NCBI RefSeq assembly: GCF_013344685.1
Contig: NZ_CP050137.1
Coordinates: 2,050,001-2,114,000 of the forward strand
Source: Sphingomonas sp. CL5.1
Lineage (GTDB): Bacteria > Pseudomonadota > Alphaproteobacteria > Sphingomonadales > Sphingomonadaceae
Reading direction: 5' to 3'
DNA: 64,000 nt
A program made the translations under genes and the position numbers. The notes under the pieces are model-generated. The model ran no database searches. It was not told the origin of the DNA and saw only the letters and a program-made list of their open reading frames with translations. Numbering within the stretch: position 1 is the stretch's first letter; each line of letters starts with the position of its first letter. Shown one piece after another: positions 52,014-60,864 of this stretch.

Positions 52014-53309
52014 TCAGGCCGCGCGGCGCCGCTGATCCGAAGGCGCCGCGAGGTTCATGTCGCCCCAGATGCCGCGCGTATCGAGCACGTGCTTGCCCGC
52101 GCGCTCCTCGATCGGCACCGAGCGGAAGATGTCGTGATCGACCAGCACGATCATGATCGGGCAGTCGGCGATCGCGCTGTCGATATCGATCAGCCGCGCG
52201 CCGCTTCCCGCCAGCGACGTGGGGAGGGCGTTGGCATAAGGCTCCACCACCGCGATCCGCGCGCCGAATCGCGCGGCCAGCGCCTCCGCCACCTTCAGCG
52301 CGGGGCTTTCGCGGAAATCGTCGATATTGGGCTTGAAGGCGAGGCCGAGGCAGGCGACCGGCAGGCCGGGCAGCGCCTCCAGCAATTCGGTCGCACGGGC
52401 GATCACCCAGTCGGTCTTGCCGTCGTTCACCTCGCGCGCGGTGCGGATCAGCGGCGTGCTCTCCGGCGCGGCATGGACGAGGAACCACGGATCGACCGCG
52501 ATGCAATGCCCGCCGACACCGGGGCCGGGCTGGAGGATGTTGACGCGCGGATGGCGGTTGGCGAGGCGGATCACCTCCCACACGTCGACGCCCATCTTCT
52601 CCGCGACGATGCTCAACTCGTTGGCGAAGGCGATGTTGACGTCGCGGAAGGCGTTCTCGGTCAGCTTGGTCATCTCCGCCGCGCGCGCGTTGGTGGTGAC
52701 GCAGGCGCCGCGCACGAAGCGGCGGTAGAAGGCCAGCGCCTTGCGCGCGCAACGCGGGGTGATGCCGCCGATCACCCGGTCGTTGTCGATCAGCTCGACC
52801 AGGATGCGGCCCGGCAGCACCCGTTCCGGGCAATAAGCGATGGCGATGTCCGCCGCCTCGGCGGAAACGCCCGGCACGCGCAGGTCCGGCCGAAGCTGCG
52901 CGAGCAGGTCGCGCACCTGCTCCGTCGTGCCGACCGGGGAAGTGGATTCGAGGATCACCGTGTCGCCCGGCTTGAGCACCGTCGCGATCGTCGTCGCGGC
53001 TTTCAGCACATAACCGATGTCGGGCGCATGGCCCGCCGCGAACGGCGTGGGCACGGCGATGACGAACACGTCGGCCGGCTCGATCTCCAGCGAGGCGCGC
53101 AGGTTGCCGCGCGCGACGACGCCGGAGACGAGGCCGTCGAGATCGACCTCCTCGATATGCACATGCCCCGAATTGACCGTCTCGATCACCGAAGGTGTCA
53201 CGTCGATCCCGACCACCTTCGCGCCGGTCCGCGCGATCACGGCGGCGGTCGGCAGGCCGATATAGCCAAGCCCGAGGACCGCGACCTTCAGCTCGTTATC
53301 CGGCACCAT
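52014..53309 (-). CDS. wecC: UDP-N-acetyl-D-mannosamine dehydrogenase
   Basis: 431 residues from ATG 53309 (a TTG two codons earlier is possible). VAVLGLGYIGLPTAAVIA binds NAD; STSPVGTTEQVRD, EMTKLTENAFRDVNIAFANE and PGPGVGGHCIAVDPWFLV with the catalytic Cys follow, then LAFKPNIDDFRESPAL. It oxidises UDP-ManNAc to the uronic acid in two steps. It overlaps wecB by 14 bases, so the pair makes UDP-ManNAcA for surface polysaccharide. Confidence 0.92.
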   Translation of the reverse strand: MVPDNELKVAVLGLGYIGLPTAAVIARTGAKVVGIDVTPSVIETVNSGHVHIEEVDLDGLVSGVVARGNLRASLEIEPADVFVIAVPTPFAAGHAPDIGYVLKAATTIATVLKPGDTVILESTSPVGTTEQVRDLLAQLRPDLRVPGVSAEAADIAIAYCPERVLPGRILVELIDNDRVIGGITPRCARKALAFYRRFVRGACVTTNARAAEMTKLTENAFRDVNIAFANELSIVAEKMGVDVWEVIRLANRHPRVNILQPGPGVGGHCIAVDPWFLVHAAPESTPLIRTAREVNDGKTDWVIARATELLEALPGLPVACLGLAFKPNIDDFRESPALKVAEALAARFGARIAVVEPYANALPTSLAGSGARLIDIDSAIADCPIMIVLVDHDIFRSVPIEERAGKHVLDTRGIWGDMNLAAPSDQRRRAA

Positions 53310-54411
53310 CGGCAATCACCCCTGCGATCCTTTCCGCCGCATGGCCGTCGCCGAAGGGATTGTGGGCGCGGGCCATTTCGGACCAGGCCGCCTTGTCGTC
53401 GATAAGGGTGAAGACTTCGGAAACGATGCGCGCGCGATCGGTGCCGACCAGCCTGGCGGTGCCGGCGGCGACGCCCTCCGGCCGCTCGGTGGTGTCGCGC
53501 ATCACCAGCACCGGCTTGCCCATCGCGGGCGCTTCCTCCTGCACCCCGCCCGAATCGGTGAGCGCGAGGTGGCACAGGCGCAGCGCGCGGATGAAATGCG
53601 GATAATCGAGCGGCGCGATCCGCGCGATATTCGGCCGATCGCCGAGGATCGCGTCCATCACCGCGCCGACATTGGGATTGGGGTGCACCGGGAAGATCAC
53701 CGCGACATCCTCGCGCGCGGCGATATCGGCGATGGCATGGGCGATATTCTCCATCCCGCCGCCGAAATTCTCGCGGCGGTGCGTGGTGACGAGGACGATC
53801 CTTTTCCCCGCGAAACGCGCCGCGATATCGTCCAGCCCGGCGGCGAGCGCGGGATCGGCGTCGATCCGCGCGCTCGTCCAGTGCAATGCGTCGATCACCG
53901 TATTGCCGGTGACATGCACGCCGGCGCGGATATTCTCGCGCGCCAGCGCCTCGGCGGCGGTGTCGGTCGGCGCGAAATGCAGGTCGGCGATCGGGGCGAC
54001 GATGCGGCGGTTCACCTCCTCCGGCCACGGGTGATAGATGTTGCCGGAACGCAGCCCGGCCTCGACATGCGCGACCGGGATCTTGCGGTAATAGGCCGCC
54101 AGCGCGCCGGCCATCGCGGTGGCCGTGTCGCCCTGCACGATCACGCGGTCGGGCCGCTCGCGGTCCATCGTCTCGCCCAACCCGGTGAGCAATCGCGCGG
54201 TCAGCCGGTCGAGCGTCTGCCCCGGCTCCATCAGGTCGAGGTCGATGTTCGGCGTCAGCCCGGCGATCGCCAGCACCTGATCGAGCAGCCCGCGATGCTG
54301 CGCCGTGACGCAGACGCGCGGGGTGACGCCCGGCCGCCCCGCCAGCGCCCGCACCACCGGGAACAGCTTGATGGCCTCCGGCCGCGTGCCGAAAATGAGC
54401 AGGATCTTCAT
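53296..54411 (-). CDS. wecB: UDP-N-acetylglucosamine 2-epimerase (non-hydrolysing)
   Basis: 371 residues. The N-terminus KILLIFGTRPEAIKLFPVVR, then TAQHRGLLDQVL, VQGDTATAMAGALAAYYRKI, HVEAGLRSGNIYHPWPEEVN and LTDSGGVQEEAPAMGKPVLV are the WecB pattern. It converts UDP-GlcNAc to UDP-ManNAc, which wecC uses. It is divergent from galU across 119 bases. Confidence 0.95.
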   Translation of the reverse strand: MKILLIFGTRPEAIKLFPVVRALAGRPGVTPRVCVTAQHRGLLDQVLAIAGLTPNIDLDLMEPGQTLDRLTARLLTGLGETMDRERPDRVIVQGDTATAMAGALAAYYRKIPVAHVEAGLRSGNIYHPWPEEVNRRIVAPIADLHFAPTDTAAEALARENIRAGVHVTGNTVIDALHWTSARIDADPALAAGLDDIAARFAGKRIVLVTTHRRENFGGGMENIAHAIADIAAREDVAVIFPVHPNPNVGAVMDAILGDRPNIARIAPLDYPHFIRALRLCHLALTDSGGVQEEAPAMGKPVLVMRDTTERPEGVAAGTARLVGTDRARIVSEVFTLIDDKAAWSEMARAHNPFGDGHAAERIAGVIADGAG

Positions 54412-54530
54412 GGCTTCCCGCTCTATTCGTCGTGACTTAACGACGCGCTAACCGTTTCGGGCCAAGGAAGCGAATTGTCGCGCCGCGCGTCGCCGGATAA
54501 GGCGCGGAACGTCGCAACAGGGACGAGTGC

Positions 54531-55400
54531 ATGTCGATCAAGCCGCTTCGCAAGGCCGTTTTCCCCGTCGCCGGGCTGGGTACCCGCTTCCTTCCCGCCA
54601 CCAAGGCGATGCCGAAGGAGATGCTCACCGTCGTCGACAAGCCGCTGATCCAATATGCGGTGGAGGAGGCGATCGAGGCCGGGATCGAGCAGATCATCTT
54701 CGTCACCGGGCGCGGCAAGTCGGCGCTCGAGGACCATTTCGACATCTCCTATGAACTGGAGGCGACGCTCAAGGATCGCGGCAAGAGCCTCGCGGCGATC
54801 GAGGGCATCCGGCAGAAGCCAGGCTCGCCGGTCTATGTGCGGCAGCAGGAGCCGCTCGGGCTGGGCCATGCGGTGTGGTGCGCGCGCGAGATCGTCGGCG
54901 ACGAGCCGTTCGCGGTGCTGCTGCCCGACGAGTTGATGGTCGGCACGCCGGGGCTGCTCGCGCAGATGTGCGAGGTCTATCAGCGCACCGGCGGCAATGT
55001 GATCGGCGCGCTGGAAATCGCGGCGGAGCAGACCGACAAATACGGCATCATCTCCCCCGGCGCGGTCGACGGCCGCGTGGTCGAGGTGGCGGCGCTGGTC
55101 GAGAAGCCGGCGCTCGGCACCGCGCCCTCCAACCTGATGATCCCCGGCCGCTACATCCTCCAGCCCGAGGTGATGCGGATCCTCGACAATCCGGTGCGGG
55201 GCGCCGGCGGCGAAATCCAGCTTACCGATGCGATGGCGCAACTGATCGGCAGGCAGCCGTTCAATGGCGTGATGTTCGACGGGCAGCGCTACGATTGCGG
55301 CGACAAGGCCGGCTATATCCGCGCCAATCTCGCGCTGGCGCTGGCGCGGGAGGATATCGGCCCCGCCGTCCGCGATTTCGCGCGGCAACTCATCGCATGA
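54531..55400 (+). CDS. galU: UTP-glucose-1-phosphate uridylyltransferase
   Basis: 289 residues. KAVFPVAGLGTRFLPATKAM, PKEMLTVVDKPLIQYAVEEA, FVTGRGKSALEDHFD and LIEKP-like LVEKPALGTAPSN show GalU. It makes UDP-glucose, precursor of UDP-galactose and UDP-glucuronate. It overlaps the epimerase gene by 4 bases (ATGA). Confidence 0.96.
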   Translation: MSIKPLRKAVFPVAGLGTRFLPATKAMPKEMLTVVDKPLIQYAVEEAIEAGIEQIIFVTGRGKSALEDHFDISYELEATLKDRGKSLAAIEGIRQKPGSPVYVRQQEPLGLGHAVWCAREIVGDEPFAVLLPDELMVGTPGLLAQMCEVYQRTGGNVIGALEIAAEQTDKYGIISPGAVDGRVVEVAALVEKPALGTAPSNLMIPGRYILQPEVMRILDNPVRGAGGEIQLTDAMAQLIGRQPFNGVMFDGQRYDCGDKAGYIRANLALALAREDIGPAVRDFARQLIA

Positions 55401-56395
55401 CGATCCTCGTCACCGGCGTCGCCGGGTTCATCGGCCACGCCGTCGCGGCGGCGCTGGCCGGGCGGGGCGAGCGGGTGGTCGGGATCGACAATCTCAACGA
55501 TTATTACGATCCGGCGCTGAAGCGCGCGCGGCTGGCCGATCTGGCCGCCCGGTTCGGCGGGGCGGTGGAGTTCGTCGAGGCCGATATCGCCGACGAACAT
55601 GCCCTCGACGCGGCGGTGGCGGGGCGCGGCGTCGACCGCATCGTCCATCTCGCGGCGCAGGCGGGGGTGCGTTACTCGCTGGAGAATCCGCGCGCTTATG
55701 TCCGCTCCAATCTGGCCGGGCATGTCAATGTGCTGGAACTGGCGCGGGGGCTGGGCGCGCGGCATCTCGTCTATGCCTCGTCCTCGTCGGTCTATGGCGG
55801 CAATGCGAAGCTGCCGTTCAGCGTGGAGGATCGCGTCGATCGGCCGGTGTCGCTCTATGCCGCGACCAAGCGGTCGGACGAGATGCTGAGCGAAAGCTAC
55901 GCGCACCTGTTCCGCATCCCCCAGACCGGGCTGCGCTTCTTCACCGTCTATGGCCCGTGGGGGCGGCCGGACATGGCGGTGTGGCTGTTCACCTCGGCGA
56001 TCCTGGAGGGGCGGCCGATCAAGGTGTTCAACAACGGCGCGATGCGGCGCGACTTCACCTATATCGACGATATCGTCGCCGGCGTCCTCGCGGCGCTCGA
56101 CCGGCCGCCCGCCGACGACGGGGCGGAGAAGCCGGGTGGCAGCATCACGCCACACGCCCGCTACAATCTCGGCAACAGCCGCGCGGAGGAACTGTCGCAC
56201 CTGATCGCGGCGATCGAGGCGGCGTGCGGGCGCGAGGCGGTGCGCGAGATGCTCCCGATGCAGCCGGGCGACGTTTCGGCCACCTATGCCGATATCGCCG
56301 TCTCCACGCGCGACCTGGATTTCAGCCCGGCGACGTCGATCGAGCAAGGCGTCGGGCGCTTCGTCGACTGGTATCGCGCGCATCACGGGATTTGA
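55397..56395 (+). CDS. NAD-dependent nucleotide-sugar epimerase (UDP-glucuronate 4-epimerase-like)
   Basis: 332 residues. VTGVAGFIGHAVAAALAGRG binds NAD; GIDNLNDYYDPALKRARL, HLAAQAGVRYSLENPRAYV, SSSVYGGN and YAATKRSDEM with Tyr-x3-Lys, and RFFTVYGPWGRPDMA are the pattern of UDP-glucuronate 4-epimerases (CapI/LspL type). It is coupled to galU, so it acts on a UDP-glucose-derived sugar, probably UDP-glucuronate. No UDP-glucose dehydrogenase is in the window. Confidence 0.88.
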   Translation: MTILVTGVAGFIGHAVAAALAGRGERVVGIDNLNDYYDPALKRARLADLAARFGGAVEFVEADIADEHALDAAVAGRGVDRIVHLAAQAGVRYSLENPRAYVRSNLAGHVNVLELARGLGARHLVYASSSSVYGGNAKLPFSVEDRVDRPVSLYAATKRSDEMLSESYAHLFRIPQTGLRFFTVYGPWGRPDMAVWLFTSAILEGRPIKVFNNGAMRRDFTYIDDIVAGVLAALDRPPADDGAEKPGGSITPHARYNLGNSRAEELSHLIAAIEAACGREAVREMLPMQPGDVSATYADIAVSTRDLDFSPATSIEQGVGRFVDWYRAHHGI

Positions 56396-56524
56396 GGCGC
56401 GCGCCCGCGCCAAACGCGGCGGCATTTCGATTCGCTGGCGAATCGATCCGGAACGGAGGCGATAGCGGCGATCACCACGAAGCCGGCCCCGGCGTTTCAC
56501 CCCGCCGTCCCCGCGAATCGCGGA

Positions 56525-56554
56525 CAAAAAAATAGCGGCCCGAAGACCGCTATT
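56525..56554 (-). terminator. Intrinsic terminator after the small secreted protein gene
   Basis: On the minus strand AATAGCGG-TCTTCGGG-CCGCTATT is followed by six T bases (56525-56530). It lies 21 bases after the stop at 56576. Confidence 0.88.
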
Positions 56555-56575
56555 TCTTCCGAATTCTCGGGGAAC

Positions 56576-56818
56576 TCAGTTGCTGCTGGACTTGCTGTCC
56601 GAGTCGGCGATCACGACGATGCCGGCGATGACAGCGGCCGCAGCGAGAACGGCAATGAGAACGCCGCCGCCAGCGAGCTTGTCCTTCGAAGCGGACGGAG
56701 TCGCGGCGCGCGACTGGCCAACCGAGAGGCTCGCGGCCGGGTTGGCGGGGGCGGCAATCGCCGGCGCAACCGCGAGCGACGCAGCAGCAGCGGCAGCAAT
56801 GTACTTGGCAAGACGCAT
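56576..56818 (-). CDS. Small secreted/membrane protein, function unknown
   Basis: 80 residues, start after GGAAAGGGAG. Signal peptide MRLAKYIAAAAAASLAVAPA with cleavage near AIAAP; a second hydrophobic helix (about residues 51-70, GGGVLIAVLAAAAVIAGIVV) precedes a short polar, serine-rich end (DSDSKSSSN). This shape is common in Sphingomonads. It is a single gene with its own strong terminator. Function unknown. Confidence 0.8.
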   Translation of the reverse strand: MRLAKYIAAAAAASLAVAPAIAAPANPAASLSVGQSRAATPSASKDKLAGGGVLIAVLAAAAVIAGIVVIADSDSKSSSN

Positions 56819-56915
56819 GTTAAACTCCCTTTCCGGTCCGTTGGCCTATTTGCATCAACCCCCGGGCATTGCAAGCCTCTAAAGCCGGTTCGTTAAGAAA
56901 GTTCCACCACTTGGG

Positions 56916-57683
56916 TCATGCAGTTGTAATTCTGCAACGACAGGCCGGGTCCTTCTCAAGTCGAATCGTGCGGACGCGAAAGTAGAGCATGTCGGCGATC
57001 AGCAATTGTCCCGCCGGATCGTCGCCGAACGGGGTAATGGAACGAATCGCCTCCAGCGCGGCGAGGCTGCCGATCATGCCCACCATCGGCCCGAGCACGC
57101 CGTCATCTGCGCAGGAGCCGCCGTCGCGCGACGGGGCGTTGCCGACCAGGCAGCGATAGCAGGGCTTGCCCGCCTCCCAGCCGCGATAGACGGCGAGTTG
57201 CCCCTCGAACTGTCCCACCGCCGCCGAAACGAGCGGAATGCGCGCGGCAAGGGCCGCGTCGGCGACGGCGAGGCGCGTGGCGAAGCTGTCGCTGCCGTCG
57301 ATCACCACGTCGGCGCCGCCAAGCAGTTCGGCGGCATTGCCCTCGCCCAGCCGCGTGGCGCGCTGCTCGATCACGACATGCGGGTTGATCGCCGTGGCGG
57401 CTTCGGCGGCGGCGGCGGCCTTCGCCGCGCCGATGTCGGCCGTGCGGAAGATCGTCTGCCGCTGGAGGTTCGACGCCTCCACGCGATCGTCGTCGATCAG
57501 GACCAGCCGCCCGACGCCGGCGGCGGCGAGATACTGGATCGCGGGCGAGCCGATCCCGCCCGCGCCGACCATGGCGACAGACGCACGCTTCAGCCGCAAT
57601 TGCCCCACCCCGCCGATTTCGCGCAGGACGAGGTGCCGGGCGTAGCGCGCCAGCTCATCGGGGCCGAGCGTCACTCCTTCCAT
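56916..57683 (-). CDS. MoeB/ThiF-family sulfur-carrier adenylyltransferase
   Basis: 255 residues. RYARHLVLREIGGVGQLRLK, VGAGGIGSPAIQYLAAAGVG, LIDDDRVEASNLQRQTIF and DVVIDGSDSFATRL are the E1-like ATP and carrier sites. Zinc cysteines are in CYRCLVG and near the C-terminus (PACRCRI). It activates the C-terminus of MoaD or ThiS by adenylation; the choice between molybdopterin and thiamine is not settled here, and there is no rhodanese domain. It overlaps the upstream hypothetical gene by 13 bases. Confidence 0.9.
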   Translation of the reverse strand: MEGVTLGPDELARYARHLVLREIGGVGQLRLKRASVAMVGAGGIGSPAIQYLAAAGVGRLVLIDDDRVEASNLQRQTIFRTADIGAAKAAAAAEAATAINPHVVIEQRATRLGEGNAAELLGGADVVIDGSDSFATRLAVADAALAARIPLVSAAVGQFEGQLAVYRGWEAGKPCYRCLVGNAPSRDGGSCADDGVLGPMVGMIGSLAALEAIRSITPFGDDPAGQLLIADMLYFRVRTIRLEKDPACRCRITTA

Positions 57684-58069
57684 GCGAAGGCGACGGTGAT
57701 GCGATACCAGGCGCCGCCGGCCGCCGGGGCGAGGTTGGCGCGCGTCATGCGCGAGACGAGGCCGGCGGCATATTGCTCGACCGTCGGGCAGCCGATCGCG
57801 CGCGGCACGATGCGTCGTACTTCGCCGGAGCGCTCGACCAGTACCGCGAGGTCGACCGCCAGCGTGAAGCCGTCCGCGCCGCGCTGCGCGGCGGAGCAGC
57901 GCCCGGCCGCCACCTCGTCATGCACGAAGCGCGACAGTTCGGGCTGCTGCATCACCTCGCGCCGGATCAGCGGCAGATCGGCGAGCTTGCTCCACTCCGC
58001 CGGCGGATCGGGGGCGGGCGCATCCGCGGGCGCCGTCTGCGCCAGCAGCAGGGCGGCGAGCGCGATCAC
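57671..58069 (-). CDS. Small exported protein, TonB C-terminus-like, unknown
   Basis: 132 residues from GTG 58069, which overlaps the dut stop. A short hydrophobic N-terminus ([17 protein letters not shown]) is probably a signal peptide. The C-terminal 70 residues ([42 protein letters not shown]) look like the beta-alpha-beta of TonB-C/energy-transducer domains, with two Cys residues. There is no membrane anchor of TonB length. It is coupled to dut and the MoeB-like gene; function unknown. Confidence 0.65.
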   Translation of the reverse strand: MIALAALLLAQTAPADAPAPDPPAEWSKLADLPLIRREVMQQPELSRFVHDEVAAGRCSAAQRGADGFTLAVDLAVLVERSGEVRRIVPRAIGCPTVEQYAAGLVSRMTRANLAPAAGGAWYRITVAFAWKE

Positions 58070-58512
58070 CGCCCGGTCGATCCGAAGCCGCCCGCGCCGC
58101 GCGCGGTGTCGTCCAGCGCCGCCACCTCGACCAGCGCCGCGCGCAGCACCGGGGCGGGGACGAGCTGGGCGATGCGCTGGCCGCGCGTCACCTCGAATGG
58201 CGCGTCGCCGAGATTGGCGAGGATCACCTTCACCTCGCCGCGATAGTCGCTGTCGATCGTGCCGGGGGTGTTGAGGCAGGTCACGCCATGGTTGAGCGCC
58301 AGCCCGGAGCGCGGGCGCACCTGCACCTCATAGCCTTCGGGAATGGCGATGGCGAAGCCGGTCGCGACCGCGTGGCGCGCGCCGGGCGCGAGCGTCACGT
58401 CCTCCGCCGCCACCACGTCCATCCCCGCCGCGCCCGCGGTGGCATAGCCGGGGAGGGGGAGGCCGTCGCCATGCGGCAGGCGTTTCACCTGGATCGGGAT
58501 CGAGTTGCTCAT
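58066..58512 (-). CDS. dut: Deoxyuridine 5'-triphosphate nucleotidohydrolase
   Basis: 148 residues. The five dUTPase motifs are present: [52 protein letters not shown] and the C-terminal [10 protein letters not shown] lid. The homotrimer hydrolyses dUTP to dUMP. It is 49 bases after coaBC in the same direction. Confidence 0.96.
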   Translation of the reverse strand: MSNSIPIQVKRLPHGDGLPLPGYATAGAAGMDVVAAEDVTLAPGARHAVATGFAIAIPEGYEVQVRPRSGLALNHGVTCLNTPGTIDSDYRGEVKVILANLGDAPFEVTRGQRIAQLVPAPVLRAALVEVAALDDTARGAGGFGSTGR

Positions 58513-58561
58513 CGGCGCTCATATAGTCGAACGCGGGCCGGTCGCCATCTCCTGAATGTCT

Positions 58562-59743
58562 TCAGGCCAGCGCCTCGGCGATCCGCTCGGCCAGCCGCGC
58601 CGCCACCGCTTCCTTGGGCAGCCGCTCCCAATCCTCCACCCCGTCGACGGTGACGATATGGATGGTGTTGGCGTCGCCGCCCATCACGTCGCCGGACACG
58701 TCGTTGGCGACGATCCAGTCGGCGCCCTTGCGCGCGCGCTTGGCGGCTGCATGGTCGAGCACTTTCTCGGTCTCCGCCGCGAACCCGATGACGAGGCGCG
58801 GGCGGCGCGTGCCGTGCGCCAGCGTGGCGAGGATATCGGGATTTTCGGCGAGGCGCAGCGTCGGGGTGCCGCCGCCAGCCTTCTTGATCTTCTGCGCGGC
58901 GGCGTCCTCCGCGCGCCAGTCGGCGACCGCCGCGACCATCACCGCCGCATCGGCCGGCAGCGAATGCTCGACCGCCGCCGCCATCTCGCGCGCCGTCTCG
59001 ACATCGATCCGCTCGACGCCGTGCGGCGTCGGCAGCGCGACCGGGCCGGCGACGAGCGTCACCCGCGCGCCGAGCCGGGCCAGCGCCCCGGCGATCGCGA
59101 AACCCTGCTTCCCCGAGCTGCGGTTGGCGATGTAGCGCACCGGGTCGATCGGCTCATGCGTCGGGCCGGCGGTGACCAGCACATGCCGGCCGGCGAGCGG
59201 CGTGACATGCGGCGTAAGCAGCGCCTCGATCGCCGCGACGATCGCGGCCGGCTCGGGCAGGCGGCCGGGGCCGTATTCGCCGCAGGCCATCGCGCCCTCG
59301 TCCGGCGTCATCACCGTCACGCCGTCGGCGCGGAGCTGATCGATGTTGCGGCGGGTGGCGGCGTGCCGCCACATGCGCACGTTCATCGCCGGCGCGGCCA
59401 GCACCGGCTTGTCGGTGGCGAGCAGCAGGGTGGTGGCGAGATCGTCCGCGATTCCCCCCGCCATCCGCGCGAGCAGGTCGGCGGTAGCCGGCGCGACGAC
59501 GACGAGATCGGCCTCGCGGCTGAGCTGGATATGCCCCATCTCCGCCTCGTCCTTGAGATCCCAGAGGGTGGTGTAGACCTTGTCCTCGGACAGCGCGGCG
59601 AGCGTCATCGGCATGACGAAATGGCTGCCGCCCTCGGTCAGCACGCAGCGCACCTCGTGCCCCGCCTTGCGTAGCAGGCGCACCAGCTCGCACGCCTTGT
59701 AGGCCGCGATGCCGCCGCCGACGATCAACAGGATGCGCTTCAT
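58562..59743 (-). CDS. coaBC: Bifunctional phosphopantothenoylcysteine decarboxylase/phosphopantothenate-cysteine ligase
   Basis: 393 residues from ATG 59743, coupled (ATGA) to the upstream membrane protein gene. The decarboxylase half (CoaC) has IVGGGIAAYKACELVRLLRK, PAMNVRMW and the active-site Cys loop MACGEYGPGR; the ligase half (CoaB) has TAGPTHEPIDPVRYIANRSS and KQGFAIA, VADWRAED and KIKK. It carries out two steps of coenzyme A synthesis with FMN and CTP. Confidence 0.95.
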   Translation of the reverse strand: MKRILLIVGGGIAAYKACELVRLLRKAGHEVRCVLTEGGSHFVMPMTLAALSEDKVYTTLWDLKDEAEMGHIQLSREADLVVVAPATADLLARMAGGIADDLATTLLLATDKPVLAAPAMNVRMWRHAATRRNIDQLRADGVTVMTPDEGAMACGEYGPGRLPEPAAIVAAIEALLTPHVTPLAGRHVLVTAGPTHEPIDPVRYIANRSSGKQGFAIAGALARLGARVTLVAGPVALPTPHGVERIDVETAREMAAAVEHSLPADAAVMVAAVADWRAEDAAAQKIKKAGGGTPTLRLAENPDILATLAHGTRRPRLVIGFAAETEKVLDHAAAKRARKGADWIVANDVSGDVMGGDANTIHIVTVDGVEDWERLPKEAVAARLAERIAEALA

Positions 59744-60861
59744 CGCAATACCCTTGTCACGGTGATGCGCCGCGTGTCGAGGGCGGCGGCGATCAGGTCG
59801 CGCAGCCCGCAAGGCACGAACACCAGCCCGACGAGCATCAGCGGGGCGGGCAGCATCACCCAATAGAAAGTGTCCGCCCGGCAGAAGATGCCGATCAGCG
59901 TGGCATAGCCGGTGAGCGTGACGAGCACGCGCAGCGCGGTCGGATCGCGCCAGGAGGCCCAGCCGTAGAGGCCCATCGTCACCAGCAGCGCGGCGATCGC
60001 GCCCGGCACGGCGACGAGCACGGTGGCCGACGCGAGCGACTTCACGAAGAAACCGTAGCCCAGCATCCCCATCCAGCCGGGCGAGGGCGTGTCGAGCGGA
60101 CGGACCACCATCGCGACCGCATGGGCGTGGAAGGCGACGACCACCGCCAGCACCGTCGCGGCGATGAACCAGCCCAGCGCCTCGCGCCGGTCACCCTCGA
60201 CCAGCGCGAGCAGGAACATCAGCCCCAGATACAGCCCCGCCGTCTCGCGGATCAGCGTGGCCGCCAGCCCGATCGAAACCGATTCGATCCAGCGTCCCGG
60301 CCGCCATATGGCGAGGCTGAGCGCGATGAGCAGGCCCGCCCATATCTCGTGGAAAACCAGCAGCATCGGCTGCACACAGGCGACCAGCCCGCCCGCCAGC
60401 AGCAGCAGCGCCATCGCGGTGGGAAGCGGGCCGGTGAAGACCGTGCGCAATCGCACCATCCACGCCAGCACCACCGCCGCGACCAGCGCGTAGAGCAGGA
60501 GCGGAGAGAGCCATTGCGGCAGCCAAGCCTGTATCACCGCCAGCGCCGGCAGGCGGAAGGTGATGAACGGGCGCAGCGGATAATGGCCGCGCCGCAACTC
60601 GGTCGCGGTCGCGGTATAATAATTGTCGCCGTAGCGGATGTCGGAGACGATATTCTCGTAGAGCATCCGGTCGGTCATGCCGCCCGCCGCGCCGGATTCG
60701 CCGGCGGCATCCGACGCCAGCCTAGGCCCCGGCGCATCGATCACGCTATAGCAGGCGAGCAGCAGCAGGAGCGCTGCGAGCGCCAGCACGATCCGCGCGG
60801 CGCGGTTCGACAGCCCGGCGAACCGGGTCGGTGCCGCCAGCCGGATTCCCGCCGCCGCCAT
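59740..60861 (-). CDS. Polytopic membrane protein of unknown function
   Basis: 373 residues with about nine hydrophobic segments and a 75-residue loop after the first (SDIRYGDNYYTATATELRRG). The early DNYY and the arrangement RGHYPLRPFITFRLP recall GT-C-type membrane glycosyltransferases/mannosyltransferases, but I see no clear catalytic signature. It is 3 bases after ubiB and overlaps coaBC. Possibly it modifies a surface lipid; function not assignable. Confidence 0.7.
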   Translation of the reverse strand: MAAAGIRLAAPTRFAGLSNRAARIVLALAALLLLLACYSVIDAPGPRLASDAAGESGAAGGMTDRMLYENIVSDIRYGDNYYTATATELRRGHYPLRPFITFRLPALAVIQAWLPQWLSPLLLYALVAAVVLAWMVRLRTVFTGPLPTAMALLLLAGGLVACVQPMLLVFHEIWAGLLIALSLAIWRPGRWIESVSIGLAATLIRETAGLYLGLMFLLALVEGDRREALGWFIAATVLAVVVAFHAHAVAMVVRPLDTPSPGWMGMLGYGFFVKSLASATVLVAVPGAIAALLVTMGLYGWASWRDPTALRVLVTLTGYATLIGIFCRADTFYWVMLPAPLMLVGLVFVPCGLRDLIAAALDTRRITVTRVLR

Positions 60862-60864
60862 GAT

